From Leeia aquatica (lineage in GTDB: Bacteria > Pseudomonadota > Gammaproteobacteria > Burkholderiales > Leeiaceae): a DNA stretch of 64,000 nt. Location: contig NZ_JABAIM010000001.1 of NCBI RefSeq assembly GCF_012641365.1, forward strand, positions 1,550,001 through 1,614,000, read 5' to 3'. The translations under genes and the position numbers were made by a program. The notes beneath the pieces were generated by a model. That model was not told the DNA's origin and did not search any database. It saw only the letters and a program-made list of their open reading frames with translations. Shown piece after piece: positions 33,196-41,539 of this stretch (position 1 is the first letter of the stretch; every line of letters begins with the position of its first letter).

Positions 33196-34403
33196 TGGAA
33201 GGCTATCTGCTGGAATGGGCCAACCTGCTGCTGCGCTGGCTGCACCTGATTGTGGGCATCGCCTGGATCGGCTCGTCCTTTTACTTTGTCTGGCTGGACA
33301 ACAGCCTGCGCCCGCCCAAGGATGCAGACCTGAAAGCACGCGGTGTCGATGGTGAGCTGTGGGCGGTGCACGGCGGCGGCTTCTACAACCCGCAGAAGTA
33401 TCTGCTGGCACCCAAGCACCTGCCGGACGAGCTGCACTGGTTCAAATGGGAAAGCTACAGCACCTGGCTGACCGGCTTCCTGCTAATTTCGGTCTTGTAC
33501 TACCTGCAGGCCGGGACCTATATGGTGGACAAGAACGTGGCCGACCTCAGCCCGCAGCAGGCGGTACTGATTGGCCTCGGCACGCTGGCCGGGGGCTGGC
33601 TGGTGTACGACACGCTGTGCCGCCTGTTCTTCAACCGCAGCCAGTTGCTGTTTGGCGTGGTGTATTACGCCTTTGTGGTATTCGTGACCTGGCTGCTGAC
33701 CCACCTGCTGTCGGGGCGCGCCGCCTTCATCCATGTCGGCGCCATGATCGCCACCACCATGACCGCCAATGTGTTCTTCTGGATCATTCCCGGTCAGAAG
33801 AAAGTGGTGGCCATGCTCAAGCGGGGTGAACAGCCCGACCCGGTATACGGCAAGCGCGGCAAGCAGCGCTCGGTACACAATAATTACCTGACGCTGCCGG
33901 TGCTGTTCTGCATGATCAGCAACCACTACGCTTTCACTTACAACCATCCGCAGGCATGGCTGGTGCTGGCGCTGATCTTCCTCGCCGCCGTGCTGATCCG
34001 CCACTTCTTCAACCTGCGCCACAAGGGCGTGGTGGCGTGGCACTACCCGCTGGCGGGTATCATCCTCCTGCTGGGGGTACTGCTGTGGCTGCGCCCGGTG
34101 TCTTCGGTGGCCGTGCCAGCTACCCCTGCTGCCGCTGCGGGCCCAAACTATGCTGAGGTTCGCCAGATCCTGCAACTGCGCTGTGCCAGCTGCCATGCTG
34201 CCGCTCCCACCCAGCCCGGCTTTGCCAGCGCCCCTGCTGGCGTGAAGCTGGATAGCGACGCTGACATCCAGCGCAATCTGGCGCGCATCCAGCAGCAAGC
34301 GGTGGTGCTGAAAGCGATGCCGCTGGGCAACCTAACTGGCATGACCGATGCCGAGCGCACCCTGCTGAAAACCTGGTTTGCCGCAGGCGCCAAGATGCAG
34401 TGA
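33195..34403 (+). CDS. puuD: Membrane urate oxidase with cytochrome c domain (PuuD)
   Basis: A 402-residue integral membrane protein that oxidises urate to 5-hydroxyisourate and passes electrons to the respiratory chain, replacing soluble uricase. It has about eight hydrophobic helices: NLLLRWLHLIVGIAWIGSSF at the start, WFKWESYSTWLTGFLL, and HFFNLRHKG before the last helix. Residues about 310-402 form a cytochrome c domain with the haem motif CASCH at 330-334 and a methionine-rich end. The ATG at 33195 overlaps the hiuH stop. A terminator follows at 34426. Confidence 0.94.
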   Translation: MEGYLLEWANLLLRWLHLIVGIAWIGSSFYFVWLDNSLRPPKDADLKARGVDGELWAVHGGGFYNPQKYLLAPKHLPDELHWFKWESYSTWLTGFLLISVLYYLQAGTYMVDKNVADLSPQQAVLIGLGTLAGGWLVYDTLCRLFFNRSQLLFGVVYYAFVVFVTWLLTHLLSGRAAFIHVGAMIATTMTANVFFWIIPGQKKVVAMLKRGEQPDPVYGKRGKQRSVHNNYLTLPVLFCMISNHYAFTYNHPQAWLVLALIFLAAVLIRHFFNLRHKGVVAWHYPLAGIILLLGVLLWLRPVSSVAVPATPAAAAGPNYAEVRQILQLRCASCHAAAPTQPGFASAPAGVKLDSDADIQRNLARIQQQAVVLKAMPLGNLTGMTDAERTLLKTWFAAGAKMQ

Positions 34404-34425
34404 GCGCAGCAGCAGCACCCCTTTG

Positions 34426-34449
34426 ACGCCACCTTCGGGTGGCGTTTTT
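34426..34449 (+). terminator. Rho-independent terminator after puuD
   Basis: ACGCCACC and GGTGGCGT form an 8-bp stem with a TTCG tetraloop, followed by a T-run. It ends the hiuH-puuD transcript. Confidence 0.88.
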
Positions 34450-34459
34450 CATGCTGGAC

Positions 34460-34504
34460 TTGCCATTAATAAAACATTTGTTTATTGTTATAGACATATG
34501 TTTA
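34460..34504 (+). promoter_or_regulatory. psuK promoter with tandem operator-like repeats
   Basis: TTGCCA (34460-34465) and TATTGT (34483-34488) are 17 bases apart. Over and after this promoter lie ACATTTGTTTA (34474-34484) and ACATATGTTTA (34494-34504), an 11-base direct repeat with one mismatch and a 20-base period, two turns of the helix. The encoded kinase carries a DNA-binding domain, so autoregulation here is an attractive inference. Confidence 0.5.
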
Positions 34505-34518
34505 CTAACGGGTACGCC

Positions 34519-35613
34519 ATGAGTGACCTCTCACCGCGGCAACGCATCCTGCAGTTGATCCAGCACAACCCCTATCTGTCGCAGCAGGAGCTGGCCGAGC
34601 AGACCGGGCTCTCGCGCTCGGCGGTGGCCGGGCATATTGCCAGCCTGACCCGTGAGCGGCGCATCCTCGGTCGCGCCTATGTGCTGCCGGAGCAGCGCCC
34701 GGTGGTGTGCATTGGCGGTGCCAATATCGACCGCAAGGTACGTACACTGGGGCCGCTGCAAATGGGCACCTCCAATCCGGTTGAGGTAGAAGAAACCTTT
34801 GGTGGCGTCGGGCGCAATGTGGCCGAAAACCTGGCCCGGCTGGGCGCCCCCACCCATCTGATCACGGCGGTCGGGCAGGACCCGGCCGGTGAAGCCCTGC
34901 TCAGCCACCTGCACAGTTTGGGTGTGGACACCCGTGGCAGCCTGCAACAAGCCCATGCCAGCAGCGGTACTTACACGGCCGTGCTGGATGACCATGGTGA
35001 GATGGTGCTGGCCCTGGCACATATGCAGCTGTGCGATGCGCTGACCCCGACGTTGCTGCAACAGTGCAGCGCCCAGCGCGCCGCCGCCGCGCTGACCGTG
35101 CTGGACCTCAACCTGCCTGCCGACAGCGTAGCCAGCCTACTATACGCGGCAAGGGAAGATGCGGTGCCGCTGGTGGTGGTGGCTGTTTCCATTCCCAAAA
35201 TGGCGCGCCTGCCTGCCGACCTGCGCGGTATCCGCCTGCTGATCCTCAACCGCGGCGAGCTGGAAAGCCGCGTCGGCCGCCCGTTACCCGATCTGCCCGC
35301 GCTGGAAGTCGCCTGCCAGCAGGTACAACAGCAAGGCGTGCAGGACTTGATTGTGACCCTCGGCGCTGACGGCGTGGTGCACACCCACGACCAAGGTCTG
35401 CTCCACCTGCCTGCACCGCAGGTGCCGGTGCGCGATGTCACCGGCGCGGGCGATGCCTTTTCGGCAGCGGTGTGCTGGTCGCTGCACCAGCAGCCGGACG
35501 ACCTCACCCTCGCCTGCCGCCGTGGCCTGACCCTGTCTGCGCTGACCGTGCAATGCAACAGCACGGTCTACCCCGATCTGACCCCCGCCAGCTTGATGGA
35601 CTTGCTGGCCTGA
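34519..35613 (+). CDS. psuK: Pseudouridine kinase with N-terminal helix-turn-helix
   Basis: A 364-residue PfkB-family kinase that phosphorylates pseudouridine to its 5'-phosphate for PsuG. Residues about 5-55 form a winged helix-turn-helix (SPRQRILQLIQHNPYLSQQE, then LSRSAVAGHIASL). The kinase follows, with VVCIGGANIDRKV, EETFGGVGRNVAENLARLG and the ATP/anion-hole motif DVTGAGDAFSAA with its catalytic aspartate. The fusion implies a kinase that senses its substrate and controls its own operon. I start at the ATG at 34519; an ATG at 34498 overlaps the direct repeat and is less likely. Confidence 0.87.
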   Translation: MSDLSPRQRILQLIQHNPYLSQQELAEQTGLSRSAVAGHIASLTRERRILGRAYVLPEQRPVVCIGGANIDRKVRTLGPLQMGTSNPVEVEETFGGVGRNVAENLARLGAPTHLITAVGQDPAGEALLSHLHSLGVDTRGSLQQAHASSGTYTAVLDDHGEMVLALAHMQLCDALTPTLLQQCSAQRAAAALTVLDLNLPADSVASLLYAAREDAVPLVVVAVSIPKMARLPADLRGIRLLILNRGELESRVGRPLPDLPALEVACQQVQQQGVQDLIVTLGADGVVHTHDQGLLHLPAPQVPVRDVTGAGDAFSAAVCWSLHQQPDDLTLACRRGLTLSALTVQCNSTVYPDLTPASLMDLLA

Positions 35614-35643
35614 CCCCGATACCCAACCTTGAAGGACACCCAC

Positions 35644-36555
35644 ATGCAGGATTATCTGGTTTTCTCAGCCGAAGTCGCCGCCGCCCGTGCCAGCGGCAAG
35701 CCGGTAGTGGCGCTGGAATCGACCATCATTTCGCACGGCATGCCTTACCCGCAAAACGTGCAGACCGCGCGTGAAGTCGAGCAGATCATTCGCGACCACG
35801 GCGCGGTACCGGCGACCATTGCCATCATCGACGGCAAAATTCGCATTGGCCTCTCCGACGACGAGCTGGAGCAATTCGGCAATACCCCCGGCGTGCTGAA
35901 AGTGAGCCGCCGTGACCTGCCTTATGTGCTGACCAGCGGCAAACTGGGCGCAACCACGGTGGCCGCCACCATGATTTGCGCGGCACTGGCCGGCATCGAA
36001 GTGTTCGTGACCGGCGGCATCGGTGGCGTTCACCGTGGTGCAGAAACCAGCTTTGACATCTCGGCGGACCTGCAAGAGCTGGCGCAGACCTCGGTGGCGG
36101 TGGTGTGTGCCGGGGCCAAGTCCATTCTGGACCTGCCGCTGACACTGGAATACCTGGAAACCCACGGTGTGCCGGTGATCAGCGTGGGGCAGGATGCCTT
36201 CCCCGCCTTCTATACCCGCGACAGTGGCCTCAAAGCCGACTTCCGTCTCGACAGCGCAGCCGAGCAAGCCGCCTTCATCCGCGCCAAGTGGCAGCTGGGC
36301 CTGCGCGGTGGCGTGGTGGTCAGCAACCCGGTGCCGGAAGCCGAAGCAATGCCCAAGGCCGAGATTGATGCCATTACCCAGCAGGCATTGTCTGAAGCCG
36401 CCCAGCAAGGCATCAGCGGCAAGGCAGTCACCCCGTTCCTGCTGGCCCGCATCAAGGAGCTGACCGGTGGCCGCAGCCTTGCCACCAATATTGCACTGGT
36501 CAAGCACAATGCGGTGGTGGGCAGTCAGCTGGCGGTTGCCTTGCATAAAGGTTAA
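35644..36555 (+). CDS. psuG: Pseudouridine-5'-phosphate glycosidase
   Basis: A 303-residue manganese enzyme that splits the C-C glycosidic bond of pseudouridine 5'-phosphate, giving uracil and ribose 5-phosphate. [17 protein letters not shown] at the start, [34 protein letters not shown] and CAGAKSILD are all signature segments with the catalytic lysine. An AAGGA element stands 9 bases before the ATG, 30 bases after psuK. The pair salvages pseudouridine from RNA turnover, a pyrimidine counterpart to the neighbouring purine genes. Confidence 0.95.
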   Translation: MQDYLVFSAEVAAARASGKPVVALESTIISHGMPYPQNVQTAREVEQIIRDHGAVPATIAIIDGKIRIGLSDDELEQFGNTPGVLKVSRRDLPYVLTSGKLGATTVAATMICAALAGIEVFVTGGIGGVHRGAETSFDISADLQELAQTSVAVVCAGAKSILDLPLTLEYLETHGVPVISVGQDAFPAFYTRDSGLKADFRLDSAAEQAAFIRAKWQLGLRGGVVVSNPVPEAEAMPKAEIDAITQQALSEAAQQGISGKAVTPFLLARIKELTGGRSLATNIALVKHNAVVGSQLAVALHKG

Positions 36556-36637
36556 AGGTGGTTACAGCGCATGGACGATAGCGGGTGGGTTTGCTAATGT
36601 CATGTCATCACCCTTTTAGATGAACAGGAGACTCACC

Positions 36638-37159
36638 ATGCTGAAATTACGCCATGCGCTGCCCCTGGCCCTGCTGCTGGCTGCCAGCAGCAGTTTTGCG
36701 CTGGAATCCTTTACCCGTCCGATCATCGGCAGCCTGAGCGCTACCCCAAATCCGGCCAAGCCCGGTGACACCGTTACCTTCCGTGTCGACCCCTCGCAAA
36801 ATGGCAAGATCGACTGTGGTCTGCTGGTGACCTATGGCAATGGGCAACAAGAACAGATTGCCGTGAAACAGGGCTTTCCCAAAGAATTTACCCATGTCTT
36901 CGATGCCCCCGGCAAATTCACGGTGAAGGTCGAAGGCAAAGAGTTCGATGGCATGAACAACTGCAAGGGTGAAGCCACCACCACCGTCGCTGTGCAAGGT
37001 GTAGTCGCACCCAGCTGCCCGACTGGCTGGGAGCTGATCAAGGGCTCCACCAAGAAAAACGGCGCATTCAGCTGCCGCGCCGCACAGCCCGCTGAACTGC
37101 CACGTTGCTCCAGCGGCCTGAAGGGCTACTATCAGAATGGCGTGATCGGCTGCAAGTAA
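36638..37159 (+). CDS. Secreted protein of unknown function with Ig-like fold
   Basis: A 173-residue precursor with a signal peptide (LRHALPLALLLAASSSFA, cleavage near residue 21). The mature part starts with PIIGSLSATPNPAKPGDTVTFRV, then a YGNGQQEQIAV strand and FTHVFDAPGKFTVKVEG, resembling a PKD/Ig-like beta-sandwich. A short C-terminal region has four cysteines (CPTGWELIKGS, FSCRA, LPRCSSG, VIGCK). AGGAG precedes the ATG at 36638. The family is not recognised; a periplasmic or cell-surface role is likely. Confidence 0.65.
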   Translation: MLKLRHALPLALLLAASSSFALESFTRPIIGSLSATPNPAKPGDTVTFRVDPSQNGKIDCGLLVTYGNGQQEQIAVKQGFPKEFTHVFDAPGKFTVKVEGKEFDGMNNCKGEATTTVAVQGVVAPSCPTGWELIKGSTKKNGAFSCRAAQPAELPRCSSGLKGYYQNGVIGCK

Positions 37160-37169
37160 GCCACCCCGC

Positions 37170-37213
37170 GCAGCATGAAAAAAGCCGGGTTACCCCGGCT
37201 TTTTTCATGCTGC
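37170..37213. terminator. Long bidirectional terminator between convergent genes
   Basis: The 20-base arms at 37170-37189 and 37194-37213 are perfectly complementary with a 4-nt loop, and contain an A6 run on one side and a T6 run on the other. It serves both the secreted-protein gene and suhB, which converge on it. Confidence 0.9.
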
Positions 37214-37220
37214 GTATCGC

Positions 37221-38045
37221 TCAGTTGCCTGCGGCAAAGCTGTCCGGGTCTACCGGCTTCGGCAGATGCGGGGTAATCACCTGCATCATCTGACCAAACA
37301 CGCGCGGGGTGCCCGCCACCACATTGCCCGACTGCATATAGTCTTCACCACCGTGGAAATCGGCCACCAGACCACCGGCTTCCTGTACCAGCAACACACC
37401 GGCGGCAATATCCCACGGCGACAGACCGTACTCCCAGAAGCCATCAAACCAGCCCGCGGCCACATGGGCGAGGTCCAGCGCGGCCGACCCCGGGCGGCGA
37501 ATCGCGCGTGCCTTGGTGGTGAAATCCTTCAGCATGGCAAAGTAGCTGTCCAGATTGCTGAAATCACGATAGGGGAAACCGGTGGTCAGCAGTGCTTCGC
37601 TCAGTTGCAGGCGGCGCGAGACGCGGATACGGCGGTTGTCCAGATAGGCACCGCCACCCCGGCTGGCGGTAAACAGGTGGTTGCGGTTGGGGTCGTACAC
37701 CACCGCCTGGGTGATCTGCCCCTTGTGTTGCAGGGCAATGGAGATGCAGTAGTGCGGGAAACCGTGCAGGAAGTTGGTAGTGCCATCGAGCGGGTCGATG
37801 ATCCACTGGTAGTCCGACTCCCCAGTGACGCCGCTTTCCTCCGCCAGAATGGCGTGATGCGGGTAGGCATCCAGAATGGTCTCAATGATGGCAGCTTCGG
37901 CAGCACGATCCACTTCACTGACCAGATCATTCGGCTGCTTGTGTTGCACCGTCAGGGTATCCAGATTGCGGCTGGCGCGGGTAATGATGCCAGCAGCGCG
38001 ACGGGCGGCCTTCACCGCCGTATTGAGCATGGGATGCGATTGCAT
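37221..38045 (-). CDS. suhB: Inositol monophosphatase family protein SuhB
   Basis: A 274-residue magnesium-dependent phosphatase. In enterobacteria SuhB also binds ribosomal-RNA antitermination complexes. Metal-binding motifs are EESGVTG, WIIDPLDGTTNFLHGFPHYC and the late WDIAAGVLLVQEAGG. The N terminus MLNTAVKAARRAAGIITRAS is typical. It is divergent from trmJ. A good minus-strand promoter lies at 38141-38169. Confidence 0.93.
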   Translation of the reverse strand: MQSHPMLNTAVKAARRAAGIITRASRNLDTLTVQHKQPNDLVSEVDRAAEAAIIETILDAYPHHAILAEESGVTGESDYQWIIDPLDGTTNFLHGFPHYCISIALQHKGQITQAVVYDPNRNHLFTASRGGGAYLDNRRIRVSRRLQLSEALLTTGFPYRDFSNLDSYFAMLKDFTTKARAIRRPGSAALDLAHVAAGWFDGFWEYGLSPWDIAAGVLLVQEAGGLVADFHGGEDYMQSGNVVAGTPRVFGQMMQVITPHLPKPVDPDSFAAGN

Positions 38046-38140
38046 GAGTCGGACCTGTTTTTAAAAGAAGCAAGCCCACTGTCTGGGGACAGCAGGTCGA
38101 AAAGAGCACAAGGCCAGCCCAAAGCTGGCGTAACGGCATG

Positions 38141-38169
38141 ATTATAAACAAAAAGCCCATTTCATGCAA
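38141..38169 (-). promoter_or_regulatory. suhB promoter
   Basis: On the minus strand, TTGCAT (38169-38164) and a perfect TATAAT (38146-38141) are 17 bases apart, giving a leader of roughly 90 bases before the suhB ATG. Confidence 0.6.
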
Positions 38170-38219
38170 AATCCGGCGTGCACCCGCAGATCAAGGCGGG
38201 GGCAGGAAACCATGCTGAC

Positions 38220-38228
38220 TGCTACAAT
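38220..38228 (+). promoter_or_regulatory. Possible extended -10 element of trmJ
   Basis: TGCTACAAT (extended -10, TGnTACAAT) lies about 50 bases before the trmJ ATG. No -35 box is apparent at the usual distance, as is common for extended -10 promoters. Confidence 0.4.
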
Positions 38229-38279
38229 CCGGCCCACATATGAATAAACCGGCTGCCCACCGCAGCACACTGCGATCCC

Positions 38280-39056
38280 ATGAAATCCATCATTGCCGAC
38301 CTTGACCTGCAACCCGATGCGGCCCTGACACCCATCCGCGTCGTCCTCTCCCATACCTCCCATCCCGGTAATATTGGCGCGACCGCTCGTGCCATGAAAA
38401 ACATGGGGCTGAACCAGCTGGTGCTGGTCAACCCCAGGCATTTTCCCGATGATGAAGCCACCTCCCGTGCCAGCGGCGCGGTGGATGTGCTGGAGCAGGC
38501 ACAGGTGGTGGATAGCCTGCAGGCAGGTTTGCAAGGAGCGACGGTCGTCGCCGCACTCACCAGCCGCCGCCGTGAGCTGGGGCCGGAGCTGGTGGACGCC
38601 CGCGAAGCCGCGCAGCGTTTGACCGTAGCCAGCCAGCGCGGCGAGACGGTGGCGTTGGTTTTTGGCAACGAAACCAACGGCCTGAGCATCGACGAGCTGC
38701 AGCAATGTAACCTGCTGGTGACGATTCCGACCAATCCGCATTATTCTTCGCTGAACCTGGCACAGGCGGTGCAAGTATTGACCTATGAGTGCCGGATGGC
38801 GGTGAACCGTTCGCTGGCCAATGTGGAAGAGCACCACCCGTTGGCCAGCCATGAGGCGGTGGAGCAGTTTTATCAGCATCTGGAAGCCGCATTGATCGAC
38901 ATCGGCTTCCTCAACCCGAAACACCCCAAACGGCTGATGCCGCGATTACGGCGGCTGTTTGGGCGCAAGCAACTGGAAAAAGAAGAAGTCGATATCCTGC
39001 GCGGCATTGTCCGCGCCATGCGCGAGGGAAGGGGTTCGGATGGACTGGAGCAATGA
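38280..39056 (+). CDS. trmJ: tRNA 2'-O-methyltransferase TrmJ
   Basis: A 258-residue SPOUT-class enzyme that 2'-O-methylates nucleotide 32 of tRNA. The trefoil-knot SAM site is visible in HPGNIGATARAMKNMGL, LVFGNETNGLSIDELQQCN and IPTNPHYSSLNLAQAVQVL. A C-terminal extension follows the knot. The last 17 bases overlap the start of the next gene, which suggests joint transcription although the functions seem unrelated. Confidence 0.93.
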   Translation: MKSIIADLDLQPDAALTPIRVVLSHTSHPGNIGATARAMKNMGLNQLVLVNPRHFPDDEATSRASGAVDVLEQAQVVDSLQAGLQGATVVAALTSRRRELGPELVDAREAAQRLTVASQRGETVALVFGNETNGLSIDELQQCNLLVTIPTNPHYSSLNLAQAVQVLTYECRMAVNRSLANVEEHHPLASHEAVEQFYQHLEAALIDIGFLNPKHPKRLMPRLRRLFGRKQLEKEEVDILRGIVRAMREGRGSDGLEQ

Positions 39057-40824
39057 GGTCGTCAACAGCCTGATCTGGCTGGGCAAGGCGTTCGGAATCA
39101 CCTTGACTGTCTTGGTGATTGTGGGTGGGCTATTGATTCAGACGACGCGCTGGGGGCGGCAGTTTTGGCGGCTCTCAGGCCAATACTTCTTGCGATACGA
39201 CCTGCGCTCCCCCATTTGGCCGTTGATGTTCATCCTGTTGATCACCCTGTTCGGTGTGCGGATGGATGTACTGTTTTCTCGCTGGTACAACCAGATGTAC
39301 ACCTCCTTGCAGAAGCTCGATTTTGCAGCCTTCTGGTTTGCCATGATTGTGTTTTGCATTCTGGCAACAATTCATGTTGTACGGGCGTTATACATCACCT
39401 ATCTTCAGCAAGCATTCTCCATCCACTGGCGGCAATGGCTGAACACACGTCTGGTCGGTGACTGGCTTGATGGGAACGCCTACTACAAGGCGGGTTTCCT
39501 ACCAGATGCTTCTGACAACCCGGATCAGCGTATCCAGCAAGACATCACCGCATTTGCCACCAGCTCCTTGTCGCTGTTGATGGGCATTATTGATGCGGTT
39601 GTTTCGATGGTTGAATTTACCATTATCCTTTGGGGGTTGGCCGGAACACTGAGGCTGGCGGGTCTGGAGATACCGCATGGTTTGGTCTACGTCGCTTACG
39701 CTTATGTCATCGCGGCTACCGTATTTGCGTATTACATCGGCAGACCGTTGATCTCACTGAATTTCATCTCTGAGCAGGTAGCCGCTACCTATCGCTACGC
39801 GCTGGTCAGGCTCAAGGAGTACAGTGAAAGCATCGCTTTCTTCCGTGGCAATACGCTGGAACGTGCGATTCTTGATAATCGCTTTCTGGCCTCCATCGCC
39901 AATGCGTGGCAGCTGCTGTGGCGCAATCTGTTTCTGGATGGCTACAACCTGATCATTTCGCAAATTGCGGTCGTATTTCCACTGATCCTGCAAGCCCAGC
40001 GCTTCTTCTCCAAAGAGATTACCTTGGGTGACTTGATGCAAACCAGCCAGGCCTTTGGGCAGCTGCAAGGCAATCTTTCGTTCTTCCGTCGCAGCTTTGC
40101 AGATTTCGCTGGCTACAAAGCCACACTGGACCGGCTTACCGGCTTTGTAGACTCCAACATGGACGCACGAGCTTTGCCTATGCCCAGCATTGAAGCTCGT
40201 GCTGAACAACTGCACATCCAAAACCTGAACCTGCAATCGCCCCACCACCACCCCCTGCTCAACCAGCTCAACCTCAACCTCACCCAAGGCCAGCGCTTAT
40301 TGATCCGGGGCCGTTCCGGCAGTGGCAAGACTACCTTGCTGCGGGCATTGGCCGGTTTGTGGCCGTATGCTGAGGGGGAGATTGCGCGGCCTGAGGGCAG
40401 CGCTACGCTATTCCTCTCGCAAAAGCCTTACCTGCCGATTGGTACGCTGCGCACGGCTTTGTATTACCCCGGTGAGGCGGTGGAAGGGCCGGATGCGGTC
40501 AAGGTGCTGGAGCAGGTGCAGCTGGGGCATCTGGCCGGGCGGCTGGATGAAGAGGCAGACTGGAGCCGTATCCTGTCGCTGGGTGAGCAGCAGCGGCTGG
40601 CGTTTGGCCGGGCGTTGCTGGCGCAGCCCGCTTTGCTGTTCCTTGATGAGGCCACTTCGGCCATGGATGAAGGGCTGGAGTACGCCATGTACCAGCTGCT
40701 GCGCGAGCGCTTGCCGCAGTGCATTCTGGTGAGCGTGGGCCACCGCAGTACGCTGCGGCCTTTCCACCAGCAGGAGCTGGAGTTGACCGGCGAAGGTGGC
40801 TGGCAACTGCACGCGCTGCAATAA
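39040..40824 (+). CDS. ABC transporter permease-ATPase, YddA/SbmA-like
   Basis: A 594-residue half-transporter. The first 330 residues hold an SbmA/BacA-like membrane domain with about six helices and the segment WRQWLNTRLVGDWLDGNAYYK followed by NPDQRIQQDI. The ATPase domain has Walker A GRSGSGKTTLLRAL, signature LSLGEQQRLAFGRAL and Walker B LLFLDEATSAMDE. Two copies should form an exporter or peptide/vitamin transporter; the substrate is unknown. The ATG at 39040 follows GGAAGGGG and overlaps trmJ by 17 bases. The membrane-domain codons look more AT-rich than neighbouring genes, while the ATPase end is as GC-rich as the rest. Confidence 0.85.
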   Translation: MDWSNEVVNSLIWLGKAFGITLTVLVIVGGLLIQTTRWGRQFWRLSGQYFLRYDLRSPIWPLMFILLITLFGVRMDVLFSRWYNQMYTSLQKLDFAAFWFAMIVFCILATIHVVRALYITYLQQAFSIHWRQWLNTRLVGDWLDGNAYYKAGFLPDASDNPDQRIQQDITAFATSSLSLLMGIIDAVVSMVEFTIILWGLAGTLRLAGLEIPHGLVYVAYAYVIAATVFAYYIGRPLISLNFISEQVAATYRYALVRLKEYSESIAFFRGNTLERAILDNRFLASIANAWQLLWRNLFLDGYNLIISQIAVVFPLILQAQRFFSKEITLGDLMQTSQAFGQLQGNLSFFRRSFADFAGYKATLDRLTGFVDSNMDARALPMPSIEARAEQLHIQNLNLQSPHHHPLLNQLNLNLTQGQRLLIRGRSGSGKTTLLRALAGLWPYAEGEIARPEGSATLFLSQKPYLPIGTLRTALYYPGEAVEGPDAVKVLEQVQLGHLAGRLDEEADWSRILSLGEQQRLAFGRALLAQPALLFLDEATSAMDEGLEYAMYQLLRERLPQCILVSVGHRSTLRPFHQQELELTGEGGWQLHALQ

Positions 40825-40869
40825 ATCTGCCGCCACAACACAACGGCCCGCTTGCGGGTCGTTGTCGTT

Positions 40870-41409
40870 TCAGGCGGTCAGTACATGGCGCCGGTACAAT
40901 AGCTGACCATCCAGCACCCGTTCGTCCTGTGCCGGTTGCTGGCCTTTGCCGAGCACGCCCTCAAAGTCAAACTGTTCCCCGGCATGGCGTATCCAGGCGG
41001 GAATCGGCTGACCATCAAACTGGCCGACGCTGTCTGCCGCCAGCTCCACTTCGCTGCGCTGCAGGCGTTGCAGGTCAACTGTCGCTGCAGCGGGGGCGGG
41101 GGCTTGCGGCGCGGGTGCCGAGGTGGTGGCCAGCAAGTACCACATCAACAATGTGTTTGGCAGGTGCAGACGCATCACCTGTTTGTCCTGGGTGATCAGG
41201 CAGGTAACCGGGAACTCATGGCTGCACTTGGGGCAACGCGCCTTGGCGGCCACCATGGCGCGGTCGGGCAACACCCGTACCGCACCCGACATATTGGGCA
41301 ATTCCACCACCTGCCCACAGCGCACGCACTGCTTGGCAAAGCGGGTGACCTGGGCCTGGTTGGCAAAACGCAACGGGAAGTAATGAGAGAGGGGATCTGG
41401 ACGGCGCAT
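40870..41409 (-). CDS. Zinc-ribbon-like protein of unknown function
   Basis: A 179-residue protein. It has two CxxC knuckles, CVRCGQ and CPKCSHEF, about 40 residues apart, which look like a zinc ribbon, followed by a hydrophobic stretch (LPNTLLMWYLLATTS), an Ala/Pro-rich linker and a C-terminal GQFDGQPIPAWIRHAGEQFD domain. The ATG at 41409 (MRRPDPLSHYFPLRF) gives a compact protein; an open frame extends upstream across the putA terminator and is not coding. The family is not recognised. Confidence 0.6.
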   Translation of the reverse strand: MRRPDPLSHYFPLRFANQAQVTRFAKQCVRCGQVVELPNMSGAVRVLPDRAMVAAKARCPKCSHEFPVTCLITQDKQVMRLHLPNTLLMWYLLATTSAPAPQAPAPAAATVDLQRLQRSEVELAADSVGQFDGQPIPAWIRHAGEQFDFEGVLGKGQQPAQDERVLDGQLLYRRHVLTA

Positions 41410-41437
41410 AACGATATTGTACCTGCTTGGCGCGCCG

Positions 41438-41464
41438 AAAAAAAATGCCGGGCAAAAGCCCGGC
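41438..41464 (-). terminator. Terminator downstream of putA
   Basis: GCCGGGC and GCCCGGC form a 7-bp stem with an AAAA loop on the plus strand; on the minus strand eight T residues follow. It lies 76 bases past the putA stop. Confidence 0.88.
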
Positions 41465-41539
41465 AAAGTCCTCAACGTAGAGAAGAGCAGTGTTACACGG
41501 TTGGGCAGGCTGCCAGGCAGCCCGCCGTATGAGCTTGCA

